In this document: positions 12,601 through 25,336 of the stretch, piece by piece
How positions within the stretch are numbered: the first letter of the stretch is position 1
How the letters are laid out: each line of letters opens with the position of its first letter
Assembly: GCA_023014365.1 (NCBI GenBank)
Contig: JAEBUN010000003.1
Location: forward strand, 2,852,001-2,916,000
Reading direction: 5' to 3'
DNA length: 64,000 nucleotides
From: Lepiota brunneoincarnata
Taxonomy: Eukaryota; Basidiomycota; Agaricomycetes; Agaricales; Agaricaceae
Made by a program: the position numbers and the translations under genes
Notes under the pieces: model-generated
Database searches by the model: none
Seen by the model: only the letters and a program-made list of their open reading frames with translations
What the model was told of the DNA's origin: nothing

Positions 12601-15600
12601 CAGGAGCCAAGTATGTCATGTTCACGCACTTAACCTGAAGGTTCGTTCTGTGGCCCTGACCTTGCACTGTGGCCACTTCCCCACCTCAGGGAGCTGTGTG
12701 ACGATTCCCTCCAATTAGGTTCAGACTGAATTATACCGCGGCAAAGTAGAAACGAACCTGAAGTCGGTAGCCAGAGCTCTGGATTTTACGCAGGTATACT
12801 GTCTGCAGGACAACAAATTGCGTGAGCCCACGAGTTCATATTTACTACGAAGGGTTAGGTTCCGTTCTGAAAAAACTGCTATAATTGCTATCAGTTACGG
12901 AGGTACTAATGCACTCGTTTTTTCTTTCGCTGTCCCAAGACTTCCCACACTAGGGGCTCAATGGGACTCGGAATGGCGAGACTCGTGTTGTAGGATGAGC
13001 CTGGATGTTGTGTTTAAAACACCGAAATTCCCATTGCAGCTCCAGGGCGACACATTGTTTCAACCTATCCACTCAATTAATTTCCCTTTGTTTCCTGTCT
13101 GGACCAGGATCCCACCAAAGTGGATATTCAAACCCACCAGATGGGGTTTCTTGAGACGCCCATAAGTAGAGAAGCGGTTCCTTTCAAAAAGTCTTATCAG
13201 GGAGTGGATAGGGAGCGCTATGAACGTGTGTCTGCATTGGGGGGAAACTATATCCGCCTGGGTCGTAGGCTTGGTCACCACTTAGTAACATGCGAGATGA
13301 ACGTCCCCTCGTGCCTCTAGCGTGTGACGGATGATGTCGAGAGGGTGTGTCTCATGATTTCTTTCTTGGTAATCAGCGTTGTGACAGAACACTCGCTTAC
13401 GTTGACCGAGGAACCTTAATCAACTTTTCATGATCTACATTCCCCCGTACCCTTCGCTTAGGCCACGTTCTATTTATTTCTTCACGCGGTGCCCCACAAG
13501 ACAAGAGGGGAAGAGCACAACGCGATAATTTCGTCTTTTGCGCTAACACTCATAATGGTTAAACGAACGCAGCAGTTGCTGGCAACGCACATTGAACACG
13601 AAAGTTTGAACCTTAACACTCCGTTCTGTTGCGTGGTACAACCCAGGTGTTTCAAAGCTGATGGGGCTCTGTCAAACGTGGGATTTCTTACTCCTCTCCT
13701 TTAAGCAGAAGTGAATGTTCAAGTGACCCTGCGGGTGTCGCATCACTTTTCATTGCCATGAACAAAACGAGAAATGTTGTACATTCTTGTGGTGCCAACC
13801 GCTTTTTCATAGCCCCTTTGGCAAAAGGGCATTGTACAAAATTGGCAAATTTAAAATTTGCGACAGAAATTCAACTTCATCATTGCGTTGCGATGGATTG
13901 GACAAATCGGCGAGGACCTGCGCATCAGCGTGTGCGCGCGGCCGCGCAATTACCTTGTTAGCGCCGGGAACAAGTGGGGAGTTTGGCTGTGGCAACATGA
14001 CCCCCATAAAGTCGAGTCAGCTGTAGCACAGTCCATGTTTGGGGACGGGGGATAAACTCGTAGATCCTGCCGAGTGAGTTGGGGCCAGTGTATGTGCGCG
14101 ATGAGCGTGTGTCTGTATCTCATACCTGTGCACCATCAGTTCAATGCCATGGGTCCATCCAATGATCAACCGCCCGTCCATCAAACCACCGAAGATGTTT
14201 TAGAATAGGGTTTTTCGAGAGGACCCGCAGCCCTGCAACTTTGTATTCCATGTGATCTCATAGATGTACGAAAGGGATAAGACTGCCTCATGGCGCCCTG
14301 GTCGACGTTTCCTCCCCACCCACTGTTAGATCCGTTTTAAGTCCAAAGGGCAACAATGCTAAGAGTTTTGGAGGTGAGATGTGACACATACATGTACATG
14401 GGGGTGGATGGGCGTACAAGACTGCTGTTATTCGGATGAGCAGTGGGAAAATATTCTATATTCAAATTCGTAAATGTTTGATGCCAATCTCTTGTTCCTT
14501 GTTCGTATCGATGTTCCTCCCACCACTGACCAGTGAGTGGAACATGTCAGTCGCCGGAAAAACTTCAGCCTGTATCAGGATCAAGGAGCACGGGGGGTTG
14601 TGACAGGCCGATACAGTGCCTGTAGCTCAAAGTGATTTGCTGACTGGTCCCGAGACGTCTCAGCCAGTAGCCATGTGTCCAGAGGTTGGCGCGCTACGGG
14701 GGTGTGGGGTGGGGGGGGACAGGGTATCGCGGAATGGGGAAAAACAAGGTTTCTCAGCACCCGTGTGTGTATCCGAGTTTCTACTTTGTTCAGTAGATCA
14801 CTTGGGCCTTTCCCCCTTCAAGCCATATCTGGCTGGCAGGGTTCCGGCTTGGCACAGCTTCCCCGCATCATCGCCTACTATTCTTACTTTTGCTCCCAGC
14901 TTGGCCTTGACTAGTGTGGATCCCTGTCCGGGTGATGTATTTTCTCAGTAACATGCGTTCCCTATTCCCTGATCCTTGGGTTGAGCCTACCAGAGGGATG
15001 CAGACTTGTTCAATACCAACAAGAACAGATCCCCCCTGGCGGATCGGGGGACCCAGGACTGGAGCACACTGAATGCTTCCGGTGTGACACACGCGTTTCC
15101 GTGTAACAGGGACGGACTGAGCACGACACTGTGAGGAGTGGGAAACCCCCCATTTCTTCTTTTTTTTTTTCGCGAGCATCACCATAAAGAGAATTTCCGG
15201 GGTAGGCCCCGGGTTAGATACGAGGAAACGCGATATTGATATCAGAGTGGTGTTATTTTCTGCTTCAAGTTCACAGTGGAATTGACGAAGTCGAGGATGT
15301 GCTTCGCTTGTGATTGTGGGTGGGTTTTTTTTCCACGAATAGTATTTGCTCACTGGGGCCCGTCCCTAGTGGGATGTGACTTTGAGAGCAGCATACTGTA
15401 CTAGCAAAGCCGGATCAAAATATCCATGGGATTCTCTCTGCTCTGTGGGAACTGTGATAAGAATTACCGTTGCGATGGGGTGGTCTTTTTGTTTTTTTCA
15501 GGACGCGCGCGCGGAATACTCGGTGTTCGCTGATACGCTGGCTGACGGCCCGAGGAGTGATGGGAATCTCACTGGTATTATGAGTGATATGCGGCGAAGC

Positions 15601-17457
15601 GTCATCACGGACTTGGAAAGTCGTGTACATTAGAATGGAATACGTGGAAAATACACGTTATCTCTCGACGGGACGATCAACAGACTCATTAATTTGCGTT
15701 CTGATAGAATTTATACTCTGGTTTGAGTTCAAGGGGGAGGTACCTTTTCACCGATAACACAATGGCCCAAAAAGATCTAAGGGGACTATCAACGTGATAT
15801 GACTTCATCTCGACCGCAGAACTTGACTAGCCACTCGGAGGTGTCTAAGATAGTTGGTCGCAGCGAGATATAGGTTCAGTCCAATAGGATTAGCGATGAA
15901 ACTAACAAAGGCATCGGGTGCAAGGCTCGGTTTACACGAGGAAGACACCGACAAAAGTCCGTTTTCTTGGGCTAGGTCGTCCCGAGGGTTGAGAGCACGT
16001 AGGAAGATGTCGCGTAGAAGGCATAATGGGAACGCCTCGGGGCTGAGCAATGCCAGGTAGAGTGCGTGGGCTTACCTTCCCAGAGGGGTAGCCCCAAGAT
16101 CATCGCTTTGAGAAGAGTTCGGCGAAATGTCGTGGGCAAGCATGGGGGTGGGCTAGATGTTTTTTTTTTATTGACCGGCACGGATGGCAACAAGAAGATA
16201 TTTGGGCTATGGGAAAAACAGCGCGTATATGGGAGTATCTCGAGTACGACAACACTGGGGCCGATCGTGATTGATTTGGGAGGTGGATCCGTCCCTGCTT
16301 CGAGACAAGATGAGACGAGGGAGGGGACGGAGAAGCATCATATGTCCTATGTTGGACACCGGGACAGAAAGCGAGATCATCACAGGTGAGATAGCAAAGA
16401 TATAACTGATGGTGTGTTGAGGCGGTCCGCTACATTGTCAGCAAAGTACGAGTATACCTTACCAAGCGTACAAGTCTATGAGAGGGCATCAGATGACTCT
16501 GGAAACAATGGATGGGAGGTCAACTGATATCTCAGGCTCATCATCCTGCAGGTACTGAGCAACGGTGACATGGGGAAAGAGCTCAAAAAAGAACGTAGAT
16601 TAGTGGGGGGCCCACAATGCAACCGCGAGCTGATAGGGGCCGGTTCTATAGTAGACCCGGCCTAGAGCGTTCTTTTGGTTGGCTAGGACAGCAAGTGCAG
16701 GGGTGAAAGAGACAGAGTCGAGGCACGGGGGGGGGAAGGAATAGGTTAGTGGAGTCCGCTCAAATAGGATATGTCAACGGCTCAGTGACAGAAAGCCATT
16801 TCCGCTGATATCTAGCATCTGCTCTGCCTGAGCTAGGCAACGTAGGGATGGGACGGGGATGGTCTGGAAACTAGTGGGAAATGCGGTCCCGATTGGTACT
16901 TCTCTGGGGGTCTATCAGATAGTGGCACGAAGGCGGTGGCATCGGACGTAGTACGACAGGTGGCACAGGCCACCTCCTGACCACAAGCCCCAGTCGATTC
17001 GGACAGATGACAGAAAAGGTGAAAGCGACCAGAAGGATTGAAGCCGATGAGATTGGTTGAGGGGGGCGTTTTGCCAGTCTGGCGGCGTCTTTCCTGAAGA
17101 CATGGACAAGGGGGTGGCATCTGGTAGCCAGGAAAGCGCACAGCATGGATCAGATTGGGATGCCAATATGGTTGTTGGCGCTCCGGAAGGGCGACGAAAA
17201 TAAGCATGTCCCGAAAAATATCGAAAGTTGGAAACTCGGGCGTGACTCGAGTAGAGATGTGCATCCACGCAGTCTGCCCGTTGAATATTTGCATGTCATA
17301 GTGAAAAACACATTGTTCTGTGCACAGACATTGTTATCATCAAAGATGGAGACGACGAACAGATGCATTACATAAGCAGGGTATTGGGCTTGTTTGGGGG
17401 CTTCACAACATTCACAACTTCCTTGTGCTCATCGTCGACAACAGCGAGAACGGACCC
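9666..17457. other. Intergenic stretch, no supported gene
   Basis: About 7.8 kb without any frame I can link to a family. Open frames stay under about 165 codons and change frame without splice signals. Homopolymers (G8 near 10417, A or T runs near 12110, 15162 and 16160) and a short CA run near 10507 are present. A 153-codon minus-strand frame (16833-17294) just upstream of MKT1 is the best of a poor set. Degraded genes with indels could be hidden here. Confidence 0.5.
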
Positions 17458-20248
17458 ATGCCTATCAAACATCTCGAAAGTAAGTTTAGCGTTGCAATGT
17501 TACACAGACGAGTTGCTAAACGGTTGTCGCCTCGTCTGCAGATTTCATTCACGAGCGCAAACATGTGCAGTCCCTCCAGCTCAACATCCTTTCCGACTCG
17601 CGCCTTGGCATAGATGCTGCGTACTACCTCCAGCAACTTCTGGACAGCCCAAATTCCAAGGAACCCCTCCTTGCAGCCACTGGTGGTCTGCCGCTCGCCC
17701 TAGCCCAACGCATTGAGGCCGATTTACGTGTCCTTGAAAAATTGCATATTAAGCCCGTATTCGTCTTCCCCGGGCTCCTTCCGATCAAAAAATGGAGGCC
17801 GAACCAGCACTTTGAGCATACAGAAGCGTGTAGGGACAGGCGGGACGCGTGGTCCAAGTACGAAGCAGGTCAGGAGGAGGGCGCTACCAAACTTTTTGAT
17901 GGGCGTCACGGGCTTGTCCAGTGGGATATGTGGCGAATGGTGTTGAGGATTTTCAGAAATAGGAATGTGGAGTTTATTATTGCTCCCTATGTTGCTTGGG
18001 CCCAGGTTAGTTTCCTAATTCATGCACCCCGGACAGCAATTGAACTTCCCCGATGTCTTGTGCCTCCGCGTTTATAGTTGATTTATCTTCAACGCCATCC
18101 CAAATCGTATATTCATTCGATTTACGGTCCCACTGAGACGTTGTTGTATCCCGGCGTGGACAAGCTTATCACCTCGCTGGATCTGGGCGCTACCTCGCCT
18201 ACATTCCAGTTCGTCTCCAAACGCTCAGTAATTCATGAACTTGGCGTTGTTGACGATCAATTCCTCGATATCGGCATCCTCATTGGCTTCGACCAATTCC
18301 CCCCCTTCCCCCCTTCCGTTCACGAACAAGCCCTAAAGGCCACAGTCGACATGGTGAAGTACTACAAGTCTGGACATGCGGCCGTCTCTGCATTCGCTGA
18401 GCATCCTCCGGTCAAAGCGATCCAATACACGGATCATTTTGCTCGTACCCGTGCCATGATCAAGTATTCCCTTGTGTTGACATCTGAGGGAGTGGTGCAG
18501 CCCCTTCCATTGGCTATTACCAGTCCACCCTGGGGGACCCGGCGGCACTGGAGGACACCATGGGCAGCACCATGCTACTGCTGCTGACATCCCCAATGAC
18601 CTCCACGACATTTTCACGCACAGACTCCCTGATGAGGTCTATTTCTATATGTCACGGGGACTTATGGGTCCTCAAGCGCTTATTTGGCTTACTACTGGTC
18701 AAATTATTGAGAATCCACCTCTGGACAATGGAGAGACAAACGAGTACAAGCGGTTTGTCAAGGAGGTTATTACGGATGGACAGACTGGACCCCGAGCAAC
18801 CTCTTTGGCGTTGATCAGCAGTGTTTTGCACAACTTTTGGAGTAAAAGACAGGTGTCCGGATATTTCTGGTTTGAACAGCCGGCACCACATAGTCAGAAG
18901 GGAATTTCGCACAATGCACTGCAGACGACACAGTTGGCGGAGAGAGTTGCGGGGTGGAATGTTCCGTACCCTATTGTGGAGGATGAGTTGAGGAGGCAGA
19001 ATGTAAGGTTTTATTTGTCCTTTGAAGCGGTTTGGTGGTGCTGATGAGGTATTGTTAGTCTTCGACGATTGATTTTGCCCTTTGCCTTGGGGCTACATCC
19101 TCGGACAAGTTTGCGCAACGCACCAAGGCGAAGACAACGACACCGCTCGACAAGAAGGACGAGGCTGTAGCCAATGTTATTTGGCGATTCCTCGAGCTGC
19201 GAGGGTGAGTGATGGTGTTTCGTTCCATAGTATGCGGGCGGTTCTGAATCCCTATTACTCGTAGGTTCCTGCTGAATACCCATATGCACTCGCATTTGGC
19301 ACGCGCCATGTATGTTGCTTTGAGGCAGGCACGAGTGAACGACAAATTCCAGGATCCGTTATACTTGTTCCTCGAGCTAGTGCGTGCAGGGGTAATGCAC
19401 GGGCATTTGTGGAGTGCGCGTGCGTTTAGCGGTGGACCGAGTTTTGGAACTGGTGCGTGTGCTTTTGAGAAATTTCTCACGGCGTTAGGCTGGATTGCTA
19501 GGGAGGCTGATTTGGCTATTTGTTCTGTGTTTTGTGTTTCTGCGATGATGGATGATATTGCTGTGTGGGATTTCCTTGGCCAGATGACGAAAAAGCGTGT
19601 ATGCTCCTTGTGATGCGGGTGCTTAGCATCGTCCCGTTGAATTTCTTGGTGGGAGAATTGGTGCTTCTTGCGTCTGATTTTGCTGATTTTCGGGGATTTT
19701 TTTTGTAGCCGCACCCTTGGTCAGCGCCGTTATCGCGGGAATTGTTGGTGTTCAACTCGTTTGTACGGTCGCTGACGAGGGCACTTCGCACGCTCTTGGA
19801 GGTGACGACGCTGAATATGCTATTGCGCAACGACGCGCGGAGACCCAGGGATGATCTGCTAGATATCTCACTCTCGCTACCGTTCCAGACGGAGGTCAAT
19901 ACTGGATTTGGGGTGCTGGCAAAGGTCTATCTAGATGCATTGACACACATCAACAACCGAGAGCGAGTGAGGGATCCTAACGCTGAAGGAGTCAAGGAAG
20001 CCAAGGCGCTTGCGTTGGAGATATGCGAGGAGACGTTCCCTGGCGTGAAGAGTCCCAAGCTGGAGGTTGAGCGAGGGTTCAGGTTCTGGGATATTGTGGG
20101 TGGTATTGTGTATGGTTGGGGATTTGCTAATGATGATTATTAGGCTCTTACAGCGATGCGGCAGCTGCACTCGGAGGGCCAGGTGCTGCGCGAGCTGATC
20201 GACCAGTTCGAGGCAGCGGAAGCATGGCTCGCGCCGATGCGACCGTGA
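17458..20248 (+). CDS. MKT1: MKT1-like post-transcriptional regulator (XPG-fold)
   Basis: Mkt1 is a cytoplasmic protein with an inactive XPG/FEN1-type nuclease fold; in yeast it acts with Pbp1 in mRNA translation control. Eight exons fit: 17458-17479, 17542-18005, 18078-19002, 19059-19204, 19265-19452, 19584-19648, 19709-20095 and 20144-20248. The start MPIKHLE, the XPG-N-like block with GIDAAYYLQQ, the I-region GPTETLLYPGVDK and the C-terminal domains (RFWDI, MRQLHSEGQV) match the fungal family, at about 766 residues. Exon 3 needs one base removed: a GGGGG run at 18532-18536 breaks the frame in a Gly/His linker between two conserved blocks. With four Gs the whole model closes. Either an assembly error or a real frameshift. 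The last intron's donor (GTGGGT) is the least certain. Confidence 0.9.
19453..19583 (+). other. Unusually long MKT1 intron, open in frame
   Basis: This 131-nt intron is more than twice the length of its neighbours (56-62 nt). Read without splicing, the upstream exon stays open through it and ends shortly after, so retention would give a truncated protein. Splicing restores FGTDDEKACMLL, the family-like sequence. Confidence 0.6.
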
Positions 20249-20839
20249 GTGTGAGGTCATGGTGGATTTTTTGTTTCCAGTCTACTTCTTTTTTCTTACT
20301 ACTACCTACAATCGCTATCGCGGAGGCATCTCGGAGGGCGAGGCAGGATGCAAATATGGAATACGTGGGAGAAAACGTGGAGGACCGGGACGCAGGGAGC
20401 GCATGGGAAGCGTACTACACATCGTGTTGTTTGTTATTTTTTTTTCTGTCTATAGGAGCTGCGGTGGTGTAGTAGTTCTTGGTATAATACGTTGCGAGCT
20501 TGGCAAGAGCCTGATGGGGCATGGTAGATAGCGCCGGGGAAGAGGTGGCTGAGAGGAGCGCAACAAGCACTTGCAAAAGGAAGCCGCGCGCGACGGGGGG
20601 TTGTGGTGAGAATGTGACATCGTCACGCAGGGCTAATTGGTCACAGTCACGTCACGGAGTGGCATCTCGATCTGTGTGGGAACAATCGGGGAAAAGGATC
20701 TCGCCTGGGGAAGTTGCTTCGGTGATCTGGCGATGATCGATCTACGGATGAGTTCCCGATGAGGAAGTGTCACAGTCACGGTGCACTCGATATAATGGCG
20801 TTGAAGGACTCGAGACGCACTCCAACTGACCCGGCCAAC
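20249..20839 (+). other. Spacer between MKT1 and the next gene
   Basis: About 590 bp holding the MKT1 3' end and the start region of the zinc-finger-like gene. Two further in-frame ATGs (20759, 20795) lie upstream of the chosen start, so part of it may be coding. No other gene seen. Confidence 0.5.
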
Positions 20840-21616
20840 ATGTTCCACGACGCCCACCTGCTCGCCCTCGACCACCATCATCACTTTCTTGACGACGACA
20901 CTGCCGCTGCCGCCAAGTGCGACGACAACCACCTCTATCTTCAGCATACAGTCCAGATCATCCAGCTCGTCGAAGGGCCCCCCCCGCCACCCAGAAATCT
21001 CGCCTCGGTCATCAACGATTCTGCCACCTCGTCTTCCTATGCCTCCTCCTCTGCCTACTCAGAGTCTGATATTGATTATGAGGAGGAGGAAGAGAATGAG
21101 GAAGACGTCTGCGAGTCCTACTGCTCCTCCGATCAGGACGAAGAACAGCAGGATCTCCACGCCCCACCTACGGATACCTACTCTCTCCGCATGAAGCGCA
21201 TTCTCGCATGGCGAGAGAACTTTTCTGCGCATCTTAGTGCTACCCTTTCAGGTGAGTTGTGTGCACCGGTCCTTGTGTGGATTGCCATCTCATACTTGGT
21301 CTTCCTTTCTAAGAACCCACTCTGCCGTCGTCGCTGAAGCGAAAATTGAACTTTGATGAGGATGATAATGTACGTCTTTATATTGCATATAGCCTGCAGC
21401 TGTATTGATGGGTTGTCATCTACACAGGCTTCACACTCCTCGAAACGCTCACGGTCCCTCGCCCCGTCCAGCGTGTCTGGCTCCTCGTCCCTGGGGTTGC
21501 ACCCGTGTCCAGCATGTGATGCATCCTTTGACACAGAGCAGAGTCTCAGACAGCATGGCACGGACGCGACTGCCAACGAGGCCTGTTCCGTCGCAGTGGA
21601 ATACGCATTTGAATGA
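20840..21616 (+). CDS. Small acidic protein with C-terminal zinc-finger-like motif
   Basis: Three exons: 20840-21251, 21314-21369 and 21428-21616, joined by 62- and 58-nt introns with clean GT..AG ends, giving about 218 residues. The chosen start opens MFHDAHLLALDHHHHF; ATGs at 20795 and 20759 are in frame but the added residues look unconserved. The middle is Ser-rich then strongly acidic (DYEEEEENEEDVCES), followed by a basic patch (LKRKL, SKRSRS) that could be a nuclear signal. The C-terminus has CPACDASFDTEQSLRQHG and a later Cys, a C2H2/C2HC-like finger lacking one standard ligand. A nuclear or DNA-linked role is inference only. Same orientation as MKT1. Confidence 0.7.
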
Positions 21617-24600
21617 ACTCCACCCGCAAACGTAAACCGGTTGACACGATGACGGTCTTGTCTTTTGCCAGCTTATCCCCGTCAACCCGTTTCTCCCTCT
21701 CCATCCATGACGCATTGATCCCCGTCCTGCCAACCCACTACACCCTAGGGCATCCACGCAACCCGCTCGCTCCAAAACGAACTCCGCTATCCCCCCTTGT
21801 GCTATTGATTGCACACAGGACCCCGGGTGACATCGACCCTTTCCATTTCCTGCGAACGGGGATTGCTATTCGTTTCTCGTGGTGGTGGCGACCCTGGAGC
21901 CTCATGGCTCCGTCGTCAATTCGAGAGGACCGGCTCCTCGACCGTGCTTGCGCCAAGGTTCATAACTTGTTCCGGCCATCATCATTTTCATCTCTCCTCG
22001 TTCGTCCTCAACTTGCATCATCAGTAACAACGGCGGCACTGGCTTTTGGGCTTTTTTCTCATGCAACCACCCCAACGCACAACACATTCTACATCTGTAT
22101 TTTTCTCACACACATGCATACATACAACAGCGGCTCTCTCTCACACACATGCATAAATTTTCTTGTTTCCCTGGCCCCCGGCATTTTCATCTTCGTCGCT
22201 CCTCATCATCATCTCTCTCTCATATCGCCTTGGCCGTTGTCCGTCGTCAGCTCGGCTGGGTATACTTGTTCTCAGCAACGATACGCTACTTTTTTTTTCA
22301 CGAATTACTTCAACGACCCGAGGTCGAAGTGGCGATGCATCGACTCCCATCCATGTTCGCACCACTCGGCATCATCATTTGTCTTGATCCCTGTTTTTTT
22401 ACTTTTCTTTTTTTTTTTCTCATGTCCCGATTCTTTCACATCTCACCATCACTGCTCATGTTTCACGTTCACATCACATCCCTCACATCGAGAAGACTTA
22501 TTGCTACCCCCATTATTAATTACGGCTTGCAACGCACTAGTTATCCGTATCTCACCGCTTAGTCTATTGACCTAATGATTACTATCTTGATTATTCTACT
22601 CCGCTATCACTTGGTGGCTCTCTCTCCACTGTGATTGTGTAACACAAATAATACGACAAAAAGTGATTTAATATTCCCTGTTGACTCGAGTGACCTTCCC
22701 ACGACGTGTAAAATGCGGTGTTGTTTGGGAAACGGGTTAACACAGCCTTTGGTGGTCAAAAGGTATTGACATCAATCACAACCAAGTGGGTGTGGGTGCG
22801 GTAATATGGAGCGACAAGCGGTGAGCTGTGAGTTGTTGCGTGTGACGAGAGCAATCAGCAACTTGATCAACTTGCAGGATGGGTGGGGGTGGTGGACTAC
22901 AGCTATTGTGAAAAAAAAATGTTTTGGGGATAGGCCTGTGGGAAGAAAGAAAGACAAAGGGGGGAGGGGCGGAAGGGGAAGGGAAATGAGAGAAAACGGA
23001 GATATTGGGCCCCGTTGGAACGGAGAGAGAGAGATGGACGGGGGGGTGCAGTAGGGTTGCCTAAAGAAAACAGAGTCGTTTTTTTTTTCCTTTCTTCTGT
23101 TCGAGAGTTGGAAGTTAGGAAGTTTGCAACGTGGTCGTGTTACAACACATGTTATATTTGTGTTTTTGAACTTCCACCCCCCACCCCCTTCCTGTCAAAC
23201 ATTGATATTGAATGACAGTTCCGGCGACCAGGACACCGGGGTGGAATTGAAAAGGTCTGGATCAATCCCTTGGTATCGGTAACCCTTCTCTCTCTCCCCT
23301 TTCCCCCTTACCGGAAATCCCGTTCGCGTTTCCCTCGACAGGGCGGAGGTGGGTTGGGGGTGGTCGGAGCGAATGGGGTGGGGAGGTTTTGAAGGCGGCG
23401 TTTTCAAATGGGCGTGTATACGTACAGTTTCACTCGTTATCTTGCTTGGTTCAACGTTTTTTCTTGGGGGTCTAGAACATTGAATTGATGGAGTCACCAC
23501 GGAAGTCACGAAGCATTAAGCCACACAGCTTGATGTTCCTTTGCAACAGTCGATAGAGGTGAACTGGACCAGGGGACCAGTATGATCTCGACTCGTAGAG
23601 AGTGTGTTCTAGCCTGTGCGTGTGTGTGCATGTGTAAAAAACAAAAATTGTTACCCGCCGCCCACACATGGATAGGGGTGGCTCCCCTTCCCACCTTGAG
23701 ACCCTTCCGACCCGATTCCCAAACAATTGGATTGCCGAAACTTCAGAGTTTGATGTGCGTGTGTGCGTGTGTATGCGTGTGTGCACGCCCGCTTTCTGTT
23801 GTGCGTTTCTCTATCCCTCTCTGCCCAATTGACTGGAAACGCGGCGTTGAAATCGGTTCCCCCTATGTACCGATCCGAAAACCCTTATTCCAAAATAAGG
23901 GGGAATGTATATGTACGAAAACTCCTGACCCTTATTGCAAGCAGTGCCCTAACATGATCGAAACTACTTATTTAGCGGCACTAATCTAGCGCACAATCAC
24001 TGGGGGGTTTATGTCCTAGTAGGTTAGTGACAGGTTCGTCTCAAATGAGGAAAAACCGTGAAACACAAGATCGTTGGATGGAAACATTTTCGAAAAACCG
24101 CTAACCACGGTGCCGAGATACACCTTACCACCTGCCACTACTGTACCAAGTTGACGGGGGGGGATGTGTGTGTGTGTGTGTGATAACTACCGAATTGCCC
24201 CGGCACCGGTGGCACACCACCCACACTTTAATGGTTATTCGTTCCTCCGTGGGACATGGAGGGTGACACACGTATGCACCCCTACCCCCTCCCCCCTCCT
24301 CTTGGTGATTTTATTACACGCTACGCTGAGAACCTTGTGCCGGAGATATATTACTTTACCATACACGCATGTATGCGGGCTTTGCTAGTGCGCTAGACCA
24401 ACTAGCTTTGGGGCCCATCAGTTGGCATCAGTTTGTGATTAGTGCTAACGACTTCCTCCTCCTCGTCATGGGCTTGTTGTGACTTTAGTTGGTCATTGAC
24501 GGAGGAAACAACCCTATGTTGCTGTGTGTGTGACCCGCTTGACATAGATCCCCCTGACACGACTGCGTCTCAGCCAACGGATTTGTGGCTGTATAGCTAT

Positions 24601-25313
24601 GCACCCGAGCGCCCTTTTTCGGTTTGCATTTTAGACACGTATGATCGGATGTGTGTGTATGTAATGTACTCGTTTTTTTCTTATTCGGCATCTGCGACGG
24701 AGCGATGTAAAGGGGGGAGTTCCCCCTTGTTGATGTGCCGGCCGCGCAGCTCCCCTAGACTCAATGACTTACTTAGGCGAACCCCAACAAATCGCCTCGC
24801 GCTGTGCCCGGGGAAGAGAACCCTGTCCCTGTAGATCTGCTTGTCACTCGGGTGGACTTGGGGGACAGTACGTACTTGCGGCGCTTAAGTTCGTCAAAGT
24901 TCTTCTTATTCAAGTTGATTTTCTCGCTCGCGTGCCGGGTACGACAGCAGATGTTAATCTCATTTTGTAGCGGTATTTCCGTGGAGAGGAGAGTGAACAC
25001 TCCATGGACTTTTTATTGTTTCTCTTAACGATGCTTAGCGGGCACTTGTGATAAATATATGTACCAAGTACAATATCGCCCCCGCGTGTGACAGATGGTT
25101 TTGTCCCTGAAGGAACTGGAGCAGGTGGGATTTTCGATTCTCGATTCCAGCCGTCATCAGTGAGATGCGGAATAGAATACGTAGAACACACACCTTGGGC
25201 GGCAAGGGGGGGGTGGGGGGAAGGGGGGGGGGGAGTGGAAAGCGTGGTGTGCGAAGCAAACTCGTAAAAAAAAACGAAAGAACGCCGACACTGCGAGAAA
25301 TCTTACGCCGCAG

Positions 25314-25336
25314 TCACACACACACACACACACACA
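25314..25336. repeat. (CA)n microsatellite
   Basis: Uninterrupted CA units in the gene desert. Confidence 0.95.

Noticed and set aside
16833..17294. 153-codon minus-strand frame upstream of MKT1
   Set aside because: No domain, overlapping alternative frames of similar quality, and most likely the MKT1 promoter.
21613..22575. 320-codon open frame after the zinc-finger-like gene
   Set aside because: Strongly pyrimidine-rich on this strand, which removes stop codons; composition is Ser/His/Phe noise and it overlaps the preceding stop. Probably 3' UTR.
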